DNA of 64,000 nt from Sphagnum compactum (taxonomy: Eukaryota > Bryophyta > Sphagnopsida > Sphagnales). The notes beneath the pieces were generated by a model. The model searched no databases. It was not told the DNA's origin and worked only from the letters and a program-made list of their open reading frames with translations. Below, one piece after another: positions 50,360 to 62,935 of the stretch. The translations under genes and the position numbers were made by a program. The stretch is from assembly GCA_965153455.1 (NCBI GenBank), contig OZ234495.1, positions 18,472,875 to 18,536,874 on the forward strand, in the 5' to 3' direction. Position 1 is the first letter of the stretch. Every line of letters begins with the position of its first letter.

Positions 50360-50750
50360 GAGTCAACACCTAGTGTAAAAAGTGTTTTAGGGCGGAAATT
50401 GGGAATGGTGACAAAGGAGGATCCCATAGTGCAAGCATTAGAGGCCGGCTCTAAACAAAAAAACCGCATAGACAAGGTATTTACCAATCTGGAAGTCCAA
50501 AGAAGAGCGATAATGGACATTACCATGGAGTGGAAAAACTTCAAGGATTACTTTGCATATCTTGATTGGAGTTTGCAATAGCAATTCCAAGATGTGATCG
50601 CCAAGGAAGAGGCCTTTGAGAGCAAAAGCAAGTAACTACAATAAGCCCTTGACAAGAGGGAAGAAGTTGTGTTCGCGAGAAAGCAAACCATGCTTTCTAA
50701 GGTACAAGAATAGAAAGATTATTCCATTGTTTCCTTGTTTGAACCATTCC
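50360..50750 (+). pseudogene. FRIGIDA-like protein fragment, broken
   Basis: After a good acceptor (cttctacag|agtcaa) the plus frame reads VVQALE-type coding, then FTNLEVQRRAIMDITMEWKNFKDYF, LDWSL, a TAG, QFQDVIAKEEAFESKSK, further stops, and LDKREEVVFARKQTMLSKVQE. FRIGIDA-like (FRL) proteins have this layout after their N-terminus: a W--F--HF--L--SL helix, then -F-ELE-KE--FE, then a KE-A-LA-KVQE coiled coil. Three in-frame stops in about 150 bases show it is dead. It lies about 125 bases after the phosphodiesterase piece, with a possible donor (ttgaag|gtagat) between them. Confidence 0.55.
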
Positions 50751-53700
50751 ATGTGGCTTTAGAAGAGTTGTTTGTCACATAGATAGTGGTGTTTTATGTG
50801 TCCAATTTTTTTGAACAAACTTGGTTTTAGTGAAGAAACCCACTATTGTTAAATGTTTAACAAGTGGTGATCATGATCACATGTGTATCAGGAAAAACAT
50901 TCCTTACATTTGCATATATGTTGAGTCCACCCTTGGGAATTGAACCGTGTATGTGTTATGATGCTTACTTTCACATCTATGCAATTCTGCCTTGGAATCT
51001 ATTTTGGAGTCTTGTGAATTTTTGTAGAGTTTTCCAACTTGCTGAATATTGCGTTTCCCAATAGTTTCCCTTTGATTAATCCAAAGTCTTTTCCCCCCAG
51101 TCATGGGGTTCTAGTAATAACATCACAAAGTTCAATTGTCAAGTCTTGAATCGTAGATCTCCCATGACAAGGACTTAAAACTAAGATAGTCTAAACACAT
51201 TTCATTATTCCATAACAATGATAAAGCCATGTTTATTATTTACCTACCAAAAAGTTTAGAATTAAAAAACCAAGTGCCGAAGTTAAGATTTCAAATTTAA
51301 TTAAATATTCGGCAGTTTGTTGCCGAAATGGTAAAGGTACTATGATATTGAATTTAATCATAAGATCAACTATTAATTAAAGCCAATGATGTTGGCCAAT
51401 TCAAAAAAATGTTTAACATAGCAAAAGAAAAAGAAAATACCCCAAGAAGAAATAGGAAGAAAACAAAGTGAAAGAAAATGAAAGAACGAAAAGAAAAAGA
51501 AAGGAAAAGTTACAAAAAGAATAAAACATGATAACTTTAAGACCAAAAATTTAATCCCTAAGTTTCTAAGCAACTCAAATTGGGTTGACAAATAATTTCA
51601 AAACCACTTTCCATGTAGAACAAAACAAAACAACAAACATCTAAATTTGCATGGATTAAAATAAAAAAGATGTTTTATGAAACATAACTTTCCATGTTTA
51701 GCTTTGTTTATTTAAATCCAATTTGTCTTTCATGTGTATGAATCATCAAAACCATGAAATTCCTTGGATGTGTTTGTTATCAAATGTGATGTTGACATAA
51801 CTCCCATTTACAAAATGTAAACAAATGCCCAATTTTTCAAACAAAATACTTGTAATGGGAAAAAATGAAAAATGGAGTTCAACCTTTTTCAATTTGTGAA
51901 CATTCAAATGAGAATTCCACAAGGATTCAATATTGATAATAAATGTTTAATGCAATTTGTGAGCTTCAATTATATGAGCATATTATCATGATAATGTTCA
52001 AAATTAAGATTAAAATCATGCCAAGACAATTTGTTAACAATTTTATTTGCTAATGTTGAATTGTCCATGGATAAATGGATGATATGTAAAACATTTCACA
52101 ACATGAAATAAGTATGTACATTATTTAACACATCATTTTGTATACGATGTAACATTATCATTATTTTACAATGTACACATGATTAGAACTTTATGGTCCA
52201 ATATACTATGATATTATGTAACATTTTTTTAATGATATTACATACATGTTATAATACTGAGATTAAATTATATAACACAAATTGACATTGTAAAATAATA
52301 GTATATTTTAATTTTTAGGATTCTGACTAACATAATATATACTAAAAGTTTGTAAATTATATATTATTATGTTTGTAAAATGAAAATGACTGATCTTAAT
52401 ATCATTACATTTCAATAGTTTTAACACCAATATTTTAAACCAATTCACCACATAACTCACCATAGATTTCCACTATGTATTAATATTAGCCTACCCAAAC
52501 AAAATTTGCATTGTGGATCAAGATTACTTGTGCAAGATTTCTATAACAGATTAGGATTACCCATGCAAAATTTCCATTGTGAATCAAGATTATTCATCTG
52601 AAATTTCCATCATGGATCAAGATTACCCATGTGAGCATTGATTTGTGATGTAACTATTGAAAAATGTTTGATCATGTTTCTGGTATTATTTTTTTGTTAA
52701 TTTTGTGCACAGGGTTTTGTTTTGTTTTCTAGCTATGGCAATCCGATGATGGCCAAGGAGGCGGTTATTACCAAAGGTATATGTTGTTGTCATTTTGCTT
52801 ATTAAGAAATGCATTGGGTGAAGGAGCCATAGATGATGGTCCTGAGCGGCATCGTAAGACCATTTTGCATGGCACCAACAGTGCCTACAACCATGAGCAA
52901 GACGTCAAAGGAATCCGCATAAGAGAAGAGCTTGAAAAACAAAACAATGTATTATTCTTCTTTTTCTTCTCCGTTTTATTTCCCCCTAAAGTTTCTTCTT
53001 CTTCTTATGCTTCCCCTCCCCTCCTTCTCCTTGTTTCTTTTCCCACTCTTCGGCTTTGCTTGCATTCTCTGCAAAAATTGTGACCATTTCTTTTGCTGTT
53101 GGCAGTAATCCTATTGGAATTGTATGGTCTAGCTCACTTGGGACAGTAGACTACTTGCAATTGCAAAACAAGTTTTGGCATCAGAAGTGCTTCTTTTGGT
53201 CTTCATGGTCCCATAGCAAATGATGATAGACCAGAAGTACTGCAAGCGTAGCTTGCAGCTGTTTTAACATTGACAGACTTTTCGGGTCTGCAGTAGGATT
53301 CCACACATATATGAATGACCATTCAATGGCACCAAATAATCCAGCCACCAACTATCCAGCACCTCTTAATCAGGTTCCTTGAAATCAATGCTTTTGCAGC
53401 TGTCACATTTGATTCATATCAGAGCCACAGAAGAATCCACATAATCAGAGAGTTCGTGTACATTTGTATTCAAGCACCCAATCATCAAGGAATGCCCACT
53501 TAAGTGCTGCACATTACAACAACCATCATCCTTCAATCACATTTCCAAGTAACATCACAGCAGAAATAGCACCCAAATATCGAGGAATGCCAGGTGCTGC
53601 ACATTACAAGAAACATCATCCTTCCATCACATTTCCAAGTAACATAACAGCAGGAATTCATACAAAACAGTTCATAGTATCAGTCAAGAGGAGAAAAACA

Positions 53701-54260
53701 GGTAAGAAAATCTGTGTCACTTGTAAGTGACAAACCTTCAAAAATTTTACTCACATCTTATGTCTGATATTCTGGTGTCTCCACTCTCCGAGAGTGTTTC
53801 CTCTCTGTCATGTTCTACATAGGAGGAAGAAGGCATGATGAGGTCATCGAGAGGTATTTCATGAAGATGCTAAAAGAGAGCACAAGTAGCACAGATGTGT
53901 AGTAGAGGGAGCTAGATCTTCTAGCAAAATATTTGAAGAGCAGGCTTCATGAGAGAGGAGAAGTAATGAAGCTGCTGACTAAGGTTAGGCCCTAGGTATG
54001 CAGAAAAAGCCTCACTTTGGCATATCAAAATCAAAATGTTTTTTCGTGTAATATAACGCAATAACTTTCCTGTTTTAAACAGCAGCACTTTTTTCACTGA
54101 TGTTACTAATGGTGATAAAATTGAAGAACCGGATTCTAAGAGCAACCAGGGGGACCAACATAACCAGCACACAACTCTCTTGGTGCAAAAAATTGAGAGC
54201 TTTTGGAGCTGTTTTCAGCTTCAAGAAATCACAACTTCATCTCACCTTGTGTGTTGGAGA
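50751..54260. other. Intergenic DNA; small tandem duplication near 53.5 kb
   Basis: To about 52.7 kb the DNA is very AT-rich with no gene. The plus frame at 52,781-53,083 shows no known motif. A direct duplication of about 95 bp is visible at 53,484-53,655 (gtgctgcacattac, catcatccttc, atcacatttccaagtaaca twice). The part near 54,000-54,260 is probably the 3' UTR of CTP synthase. Confidence 0.45.
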
Positions 54261-57200
54261 CTATAGTTTTTCTAACCGTTCTGATAAACCAATATCTTGT
54301 GAGCTGGCTGAGTCAGCTTGCCCCAGGGTTGGGGGAGTTGGATTTCTGATTGATGATCCATGACCCCCACTTATATATGAATCCATCTGACCAGAAGCTG
54401 CTAGAATGAGACCTGCACACTCACAAGATTCACTCAATATATGCTTGCAGCTCTCTTGAATGTATGGGAAAATGTACAAAAAGCTTCTTGACAAGAAAAC
54501 ATCGTTCCATTTGGAAGAGGCTTCCGTCTATAGCACAGTTATACAGCACCCAAAAGTGGACTTCTAGCTCACCAAGAAAGACAGCAGAAGGTTTGCCAGG
54601 CCGAGATTTGAACTCAGGATGAAATTGAACACCCACATAATATGGATGTCCTGGCAACTCCAAAATCTGCAAGATCATGATTCCAATCTTTTGTTAAGTA
54701 TACCCAAGAGATTTGAAAGTAAATGGCTGCAAAAGTGCTCCAAAAATAGGAACCAAATTGTCCTCAAACACATCCTTGAGCAACTTCTGAATAATCTTTG
54801 AAGTGTCCACTAAAAAATCATAACATGAAGTCTACAATCCAATCTATAATAGCAGGCATTTACTTGTTTCTACAACATGACCTACAACAGCTGGCATGAA
54901 ATGGATGTTATTTTCAATGGGACAATTGTCAACTCAGCACAAAGGGCTGCAGCAAAATGAAAACTCACCTCCATACGGCGACCAGTTTCATCCTTGCCCA
55001 CAAACTGAAGTCCGGCTGTCTCCAGCCGCTCAACCATCTCAGGATTCACCTGTCCCAAACTTCAATAGGTAAGCCAACCCAGCCTTGAACTCCATACCTC
55101 ACAACAAATTCTATCTTCTTATATTGACAGACGTTTTGCTGCCTCATACTTGTGAGGATGCCCGCCTGCTACATGGAAGCTACAAAAGCATTGCAATGCA
55201 CAAACAAATCAAACACTGAACATAGACCAAAAATTTGAAAACAAAAAAGCCCTTGAAATAACTATTACTAGATTCTGAAAACTGACTACTGACTACTACA
55301 AATTTGGCAGAATATGAAATATGAGAATCAACTTGAGGCATGCAATTTCATGTTTATCTCTGCATATTCTGGCTGAGAAACACGTCCTCAAAAATGTGAA
55401 TGAAGTCTTTTGAATCTTGAGATATTGTTAAATCAAAGAGATGCAAGAGAAGTCATTATTAGAAATCAATTGACTTCCAAGGATGATTTAGGGTATATGC
55501 CACTGCCAATGGAGTCTTGTCTAGATAAATGACATTAGAGATATGAGGATATCAGGAACAAAAAGATAATTTGCAAACCTTCTTACTAAGGATAATTTGG
55601 AAGGAAATCTAGACAAAGCATCAAACTTAGTAAGAAAACCAAACTCATATGTGGAAATGTAGATGTCAGCTAAAAAAACTGCAAAATTAGTACCTAGTGC
55701 AACATTGGAAGGGACAAGTTTATCCAACCTCATAGCGATGACGATGTCGCTCATCTATGAAAGTCTCCTTTTGATACCTTCAAACCAGAGGCCCAGTCCT
55801 CCAATCAGCTGAGAATGCACACACCTTTTGTATATCATCAGAAGAAACCACACATCAACATAGACAGGATCAAGTAATAGCTTCAACATACAATTTTGCA
55901 GTCATGCAGTCACTTGTTTGAAGAAGTGTCTTTCGAGATCCAAGCCTCATTGTGCCACCCATTTGTGTTTTTGAAACCTGAATAAAAAACAATTTCATAA
56001 GAAATATCTTTCATAAGAAGAGAGAAATCTCCTTTCTCACAATGAAGAAAAAACACAGCAAGGTTAACACTTCCTCAGGAAGCTGTAGAAAGAACCAAAC
56101 TAGGAAAGACCGAACAATCATTAAACTACCAAACTTCCCCACTGACTTCATCAGGTCCCTACAGTGCGTAAAGGCCCATGACAAGCACCAACTTGTGAAC
56201 TGGGTTTCTGCTGCAATTCTGGAAGCAATGGGAAGACTCAGCCATACTACTGGCTAGCAACAGACCACAACAAGGACAAGACAAAAAACAGACCGACAGA
56301 AAGGGAAAAGAAAAACTGAAGGAAAGGAAAACAGGGAAAAACTACGAACAAGTGGGCTTACAAGAAGCTCCACAATTACAAGACCCGAAACAAAATCTTT
56401 CTGAAAGCACCAAAAGTGGAAATTCCAAAAATGATTTTTTCTTTAATAAGCAACCCTCTAGTTCTCTTTAGAAGAATTTTTAAAGGGTAGCCTTTTACCT
56501 TCAGAAAGACAATAAGACTAACCATCTGAAAGACAAAGAACTTCTTACAACTACAAAGCCTCAAGAATCTGTAAAATTGACTATTGATAACCCCCAGCTT
56601 TGCAGTCATTGAGATATTGGAATGAACATGAGGCATTCTAGTCATTTCAATACCTGCATACTCTGGTTGAGAGCGTTTCTCAAAAATGTCACAGGATACA
56701 CCTTGAGGACTTCGTCTCACAGCTAGATCCAAGAAATTACAAGAGAAGACTTTGGATGTCCAATTCAACTGACAAGATGTTTTTGGGTATATGCCACTAC
56801 CAAAAGAGTCTTGGTTAAGGTACATGAAATTCTCAAAGTCTGGAAAATCAGGAACAAAAAGATTATCCAGGGACAATCTGTGAAGCACAACAGGACGTGT
56901 TACTCTTCAAGAGACGCTTAATGAAATCAAACTCATAGGTAAAGAGATAGAAATTTGCCAAATAGACCGCACAATTAGTATACCCATGGGGATACCAATG
57001 CATTGTCTATAAACACAATGACCAAACAAAGAAACAAATTGTCTAACAAGAAATCCAGCCAAGAGATCAAATCTGAGGCCTCCCCAACTTTAAAGCTATG
57101 AAGATTTTCAAACAAATTGATCTCTGCTTTATTTTTCAGCCACAAAAACCTAAAGTTCAAAGCTGGTTTTTGAACCATCAATAACTTAAAACAATGAAGC

Positions 57201-60200
57201 TTCAGCATCGGATTAAACACTTTATTTATCAGAACTCTCATACGAGCTTTTAGATCCATTAGGTCAATTTAAGTGTATAGAGTTGACAAATCAAAAGACT
57301 GCAACAGAAGTGGGGAAGCTTTATCAACTTCAGATCTCAAAAGATTAAGTTTACTTATTACCTCCACCACTCCTGTGGAGTCATTGAGAATCCAACTACT
57401 AACACAAGGAACATCTGCCTTTTTGAGTTTAGACACCCAAAGGTCAATGACCACAGGAAACATAGCTTTGAAGAAAGAACTCAGCCACTTAGAAACTTCA
57501 GTAAGAGAAGTAGAGCTGGCTGCACAAATAAATTTAAGTTTAATTGGGTTTTTGTGAAACTTCTAAACAGCACAAAGAAATGGGAGATGAGGGCCACACT
57601 TAACACCATTAAAATTATGAGCCTTATTAAAACAGAGATGAAATACAGGATATCAGAAAGTAAGAATTTCATAAGAAAGTAAGAAAAATCAAACCCAAAT
57701 AGTTACAAGTGGACATAAGCTTGGTGGCTAGGCTGAAACTTAAGTAAGCAGCAAATTATGATACACTGCCTAAGCAAAAGAAGGAACATAGAGAAGAAAG
57801 CAAATCCTTCTGGAGGTTGCCAAAAGGAAATGAACTGAAGAGTGTAGATGCAGACCTCTGGCATGAACACCACACATGGATGAGGTGTAGCAGAATCAAA
57901 CTCGGTACTATTTGCGTCCTCCAAACCAAGAACCTGATGAACAAGGTCAGGCATCAGTATCAAAGACACCCCATACCAACAACATACTTTCACTGAAAAT
58001 CAGAGGAAGGCTCTGCAAACTCTGCACAATTTCCCTACAATAAGCAAGGTTGCACACAGAATGATCAGGGTGCTCTTGAAAACCTCAAGGTGGCCTTTTA
58101 CTGTTCAAAAGGGTGGGGAAAGAAATGCATGGTCAGAGGTCATCACACATTTCGAGCAAACTCCACAACTGCGATCTGCATTCCAAGGCAGATGCCTAGA
58201 TATGGAATCTCATTTGTTCGTGCATAGTTTGCAGCCAAAATTTTTCCTTGGACTCCACGATCACCAAAGCCACCGGGCACCAAGACACCATCAGCTCTCT
58301 GCAACATAACAGCAAATAAAGCAATGTAATCAGAACACACTGGAGTTCACAGAGAAGATACTTATTCAAATACAATTCAAACTTTTGTCATCACTTCCAG
58401 ACTGCCATCTAGTGAAAGGAAAAATGATGCAACTGCTAGTTTTTCTCTTGAGTTCACTATGCCTGCCTAAAGTCACATGGCTAATATAATTGCAGAGAAA
58501 ACTCCACAATAAGACTTTGAAGGTAACTGTACTATCAGTTCCAGACAAACCTAAACTAATATGAGACTCATAAGTGCAGACATAACCTTCAACTGCACCC
58601 TTAAAACCTGCCGTGACTCCCCGCTAAGTTCACCAGCTCCCACAATGGGTGCAGATAAGCATATTAAGAATTCCCCAATACTTCCAACAAACAAAGATTT
58701 TTTACAACTCAGTATTGGTGAACAAAGCACTGAGAATCTTTGTACTGGGAAAAAAGTACTGAGAATTTTACAAGTATTACAATCTAAGGCAATCTGAAAA
58801 GAAATGAGGGAATAGCCAACAATAAGGTCATGGCTGAGGATTATCGGCGCTCCAGCTTAATAGGAATAGTGTGGCAGCTGAAGGCATCAACCAAGCAGAT
58901 GTATCAAGTCTGCTTTCAAACAAAACCAAGGGAGCAGGAAGTTACCTTCAACATTGCCCAAGCCTCAGTGTGTGAATCAGGTCTCTGCAAATATCAGAGG
59001 AGTGTCAATATCATTCCCTCCATTCTGCTCATTCCTATGTCCCAAACTATTTGTACATCAAAGATATATCTTAGGTTTGCTACAGGAATTTCAATCCCAA
59101 AAACAGAGAGTCAAGGAGGTCATCTGATACTCAGTAGAGATACTCAGAGCCTTAAAGGATTTCATCAGTTTAAATCCAGCAGGTGTACCTCTGGAAACTA
59201 AGCTTAAATAGTACAATCAAGAGCCTGCAGTGGCATCTCTTCAATACCTCTATCTTTGCATGTTCTTCAAGGTCTGTGGCAGCCACCCACTCCAGCACCA
59301 ACTTCCGTGAACATGCAATACATGCATGCTGTAGAGCCTGGCCTCCCAGAAACAAAAATTGAATGCTTCTCAGCACTAGGTATCAATCAAGGGACACAGA
59401 GCATCTTGCCAAGCTGGATATGCTCTAATTGTTCACCATCTTTCAGACGTGGCTAATATGACCCAAGTTTCATACAGGAATCCAGGTCCATCTCAAGATG
59501 ATATTAGAAGGCCAACGGGCAAAATACCTTCAATACTGAAAGGTAAGAATCAGAAAGGCCAGTGTACTTTCCAACCATCACAATTTTCACCTGCTAGCCA
59601 GACCCATCAAGGCAAGACCAATCACTTATATCAAGAGTTGCTAAGAGCTGTCAGTGAACCTACACACAGAAACTGAGAATATGTGTTCTTCTCCATTTAC
59701 TCCTTGCAACATGTAACCAAAGCTTTTCCACAGTGTGCGAAGTAGGGCTGAGGGCAATAGCATGCACCAGCTCATGACTAACTATTGACTCACCTCAACT
59801 CACAGAACACTTAGGACAGTTCGGTGAAAGAACCATGAAGTTTGAGCACCAGGTCTTTCTCCAATACAAAATTCTTTGCAAAGAATGTATGAATCCATCC
59901 ACTTATGACAACTTTTAGAGCATCTTTGGCCCGATATTTGGGCTAAGGAGCCAGTTAGGAAAGGCACATACAGGGATAGAGAGATTGTCGCACCGCATGG
60001 CACGTGTCGCCCATGACTCCAGAGCAGGTGGTGGTATAGAGCTGCACATTCAGGTTGCAATCCTTCAGCAGGCAAGACTGTAAGAAATAATAATAAAAGA
60101 CATGTGACAAAATCTTCCAATCCCCTCAGTCCAGTTCTCACTTGACAAGAGACCCTCCAGAAGTGGGAAACATTGGTGCCAACAGTTTATCAACATCACG

Positions 60201-62935
60201 GTTGTTGTAAAGGAACTGAAAAAACTGACCTAAGATTCAGCTTGTTGAAGATTGCAATATGCCCCTTTTGGTCCTGTAAAGCCAGAGCCACATGATTCTT
60301 CTCAACATAAAAGGAAGGTGACGACTACACGACATTCTCCTCCAAGCAACTATAATGATGTCAGCAGAATACTGTGGATCAGCAAGAATCAAACAAACAA
60401 AAACCCAGAATGACATGCCATCATACAAAAACAACACCAACAACAACTATGTATTCTCAAATGACCTAGATATTTTATTACAGAGATAGCTTACTCGCAG
60501 CAAAAGAGGTACATGCCAGATGTTGGATACATCATGAATGTTGAGAATGTGATCTGCCTGTGTATCATGGCTCCCAAACATTAGAATTAAAACCCCTAGC
60601 AACATTAGAATGGGCATAACCCTGTTGAAGGAGATGTGCACATAGAGAATCTCAGAAGATAATACTGGATTGACCTGTACTGAATAAGGACCATACCCTT
60701 TGATTTCTCTTGGGTACAGAGTACTGGGGCAGAAGATAAAACTTACTGGGACATCGCAGAACTGCGATAGCTTCTCTTTAGTTGCTTGCTCCAATGGCTA
60801 CATCACAATTTCAGCCAATGTACTATGAGCCCTGCAACTGCATTACACCCTAAAGGCAACACTATAATATCTTGGAATGCACTTCTTGCACCTAAACTAT
60901 CTCCTGAACAACAAAGATCTATTTGTCCTCATGACCCTGAAACCAACAACCCCAACGCAAAGCAAAGACTTCTTTGTAAAGAAGCAATCCAGCTGCAGAA
61001 TGATGCCTCTAAACATGCAAGATCCTCTAAATATGCAAGCATCCTGAAATCTGAGTTTTGAATAATATCTGCAAGAGGTTTAAGTTTTAGGCAACAGAGG
61101 AGTCACTTACTTGAGCACTACGACAGGCAAGCAGATGCGGTGTCAAACCATATGCCCGGAGCTCTCGCACACTATGCTGAGTAGGTTTTGTTTTCTGTCA
61201 ACATTCAACACACCCCAAAGTACATTAACACCATTGCTGCTTTAAAACCAGGCTCTTCCTTGTCCTTGGAAATTTTTCTCAAAAGAATGTTACTTACTTG
61301 CTCACCCACAACTCCCAAGACAGGGACCAAGCTAACATGCACCAAACAGAAGTTATCCCTGCCTGCATATCAACAATGACCAAATGATTGTCAGGCTGCA
61401 TTCAACAGAAAAGAATATTGTCAATTAAATCTAAATGTTGTGGCAGATGAGTGACAGAATGCAATCAAATTTCTTGGAACTTACCAACACGAAACTGGAA
61501 CTGGCGGAGAGCTTCAATGAATGGCATCGATTCAATGTCTCCTGAAAACAAACCAAAAGATGTATTACAGGGGGTAGCTTGCCACAACATGAGAGCCATC
61601 CTGAGAGTCTAAATCATTGACTAAGTTTCAAGCGCTGGGTATCCAGATCTCTTCAACCCTGGTACTCCCTCAAATAATTCAGACAACTGTCTTCATTGTA
61701 GTCACAAGAGTCTGCTCCAAAAAAAAGAAAAAGAAAAAGGGTCTCTGTCAGACCAATAGACTACATGCTCATGGTTTAGGGGTTAGATATTGCTAACAAA
61801 AGGACCTAAAGAGTTAGGCAAGATGGCAGAAAGTACCGACAGTTCCCCCAAGCTCTATCACACACACATCAGCACTTCCTGCAATCCCATCCACTGGAAC
61901 CCTTGCAACACGTTCAATCCAGTCTTGTATGCAATCAGTGATGTGCGGCACCACCTGCTCAATTTTAGCCACTACATCAGCTTACTGTTCCAATGCCAAG
62001 CGTGTTCAACAAATGACACACAGTGCACAAGTGCACACCACCCATACAAAAGAACCAACCACAGTCAATTGCAAGGCATCACTCACCTGCACAGTTTTCC
62101 CCAGGTAGTCTCCTCTCCGCTCTCTTTCAATCACGGACTGCACAGACAACAACAGACAAATAGTCTCTAAAGATTCAGCACATCAATCAACACAAAATTT
62201 CAGAGTACATAATGCCAAGGACTTTACTAACCTGATATATCTTTCCAGTAGTAATGTTGTTGTCTCTTGTCAAAGTGACGTCTAAGAAGCGCTCGTAGTT
62301 TCCAAGATCCAAGTCCACCTGATAAGAGGGGGAAAAACCCACAACTTACATACTTTTTTTCCTCAAGAAAAAATTCCCGCCACAGCCGCTCTGGGTACAA
62401 TCTTTTACCATCATGAAACTCTCATTAGCTACAGATTACTGCATGTTTCATATTGGACGTAACAGAAAACTTCTCGATGCACAATAGACCCTAAACCCTC
62501 AATAAACCCTAAACCCTAAGGCAGGTCAAGAAGGGTGCTATAGAGGAGGTGTGAGTCACACCTCACCCCCGTCGTCCAAAACGAAAACCTCCCCGTGTTC
62601 AAACGGGGACATGGTGCCCGCATCCGTGTTAAGATACGGATCTGCATCCTCCTCCCAATTGCCCACATTCCAAATTACAACAGCCTGACTTCCTCTTGCC
62701 CTCTTCCCTCTCTCCCTCCGGCAGATGCAAATCCAGCGAAAATACACACGCAGCAAGAAAACTACCAAGCCCAAGAAACTATATGAACGAAGAGAAAAGG
62801 GGGTTGAAAGAACTGACCGATTTTGACGGAAGTGACGCGCAGGCCACAAGCCTTGAGCACCACTCCGATACTACTGGCCGTCACACCCTTTCCGAGTCCA
62901 CTGACGACACCTCCGGTCACCAAAACATACTTCAT
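54261..62935 (-). CDS. CTPS: CTP synthase (glutamine hydrolysing), complete, 22 exons
   Basis: The enzyme converts UTP, ATP and glutamine to CTP in the cytosol. Exons: 62,935-62,818; 62,641-62,562; 62,318-62,232; 62,137-62,087; 61,954-61,837; 61,541-61,485; 61,362-61,298; 61,194-61,111; 60,797-60,747; 60,557-60,495; 60,273-60,230; 60,041-59,972; 59,590-59,528; 59,337-59,248; 58,984-58,946; 58,298-58,149; 57,933-57,856; 55,977-55,888; 55,767-55,729; 55,049-54,969; 54,666-54,573; 54,412-54,261. All phases agree; 587 residues, the usual plant length. The synthase domain starts [17 protein letters not shown] and keeps [31 protein letters not shown] and [12 protein letters not shown]. The glutaminase domain has GGFGDRG, the nucleophile Cys in GICLGMQ (about 397), and His and Glu in QFHPEF (about 522 and 524). 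Intron 17 (1.88 kb) is far longer than most others and holds a Penelope-like relic. MKYV is chosen as start because homologues begin there. Confidence 0.93.
55330..55727 (-). mobile_element. Penelope-like reverse transcriptase relic, partial, in CTP synthase intron 19
   Basis: The minus strand encodes [21 protein letters not shown], then [12 protein letters not shown], then broken coding. These correspond to the GIPMGTN-A--LA-L-L--YE block and the RYIDD-like block of Penelope-like reverse transcriptases. The piece aligns with 56,600-57,000 of the larger copy (shared words include ctttgccac-like gggtatatgccact and gatatcaggaac / ggaaaatcaggaac). It begins within a few bases of the exon 19 donor. 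Only the palm part is present, with stops. Confidence 0.65.
56380..57610 (-). mobile_element. Penelope-like reverse transcriptase relic in CTP synthase intron 17
   Basis: Reading the minus strand, the RT blocks appear in order across frameshifts. First comes [21 protein letters not shown] (about 57,580-57,500), the KLHKNP-K-R-I-A-SS block. Next are [12 protein letters not shown] (57,300-57,265, catalytic Asp region), CIGIPMG then [16 protein letters not shown] (about 57,000-56,935), [18 protein letters not shown] (RT finger/palm, 56,865-56,810), [29 protein letters not shown], and [16 protein letters not shown] leading into the thumb, ending near 56,400. I see no GIY-YIG endonuclease after the thumb. 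The combination FDFS-LYT, GIPMGTN-A and FLDL is typical of Penelope-like elements and unlike LINE or LTR enzymes. It is dead through several frameshifts. It lies in the same orientation as CTP synthase. Confidence 0.72.
62480..62520 (+). promoter_or_regulatory. Telo-box repeats in CTP synthase intron 2
   Basis: Four AAACCCT words, imperfectly spaced (accctaaaccctcaataaa, then ccctaaaccctaagg), lie near the 5' end of the gene, within the second intron. Related gggtttagggttt words lie upstream at 63,482-63,498. Telo-boxes in promoters and first introns are common in plant growth-related genes. Confidence 0.5.

Noticed and set aside
52733-53083. Possible C-terminal exons of the FRIGIDA-like fragment (GQGGGYYQ before a gtatat donor)
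   Set aside because: The match is too short and low in complexity, and 2 kb of empty DNA separates it from the FRL piece.
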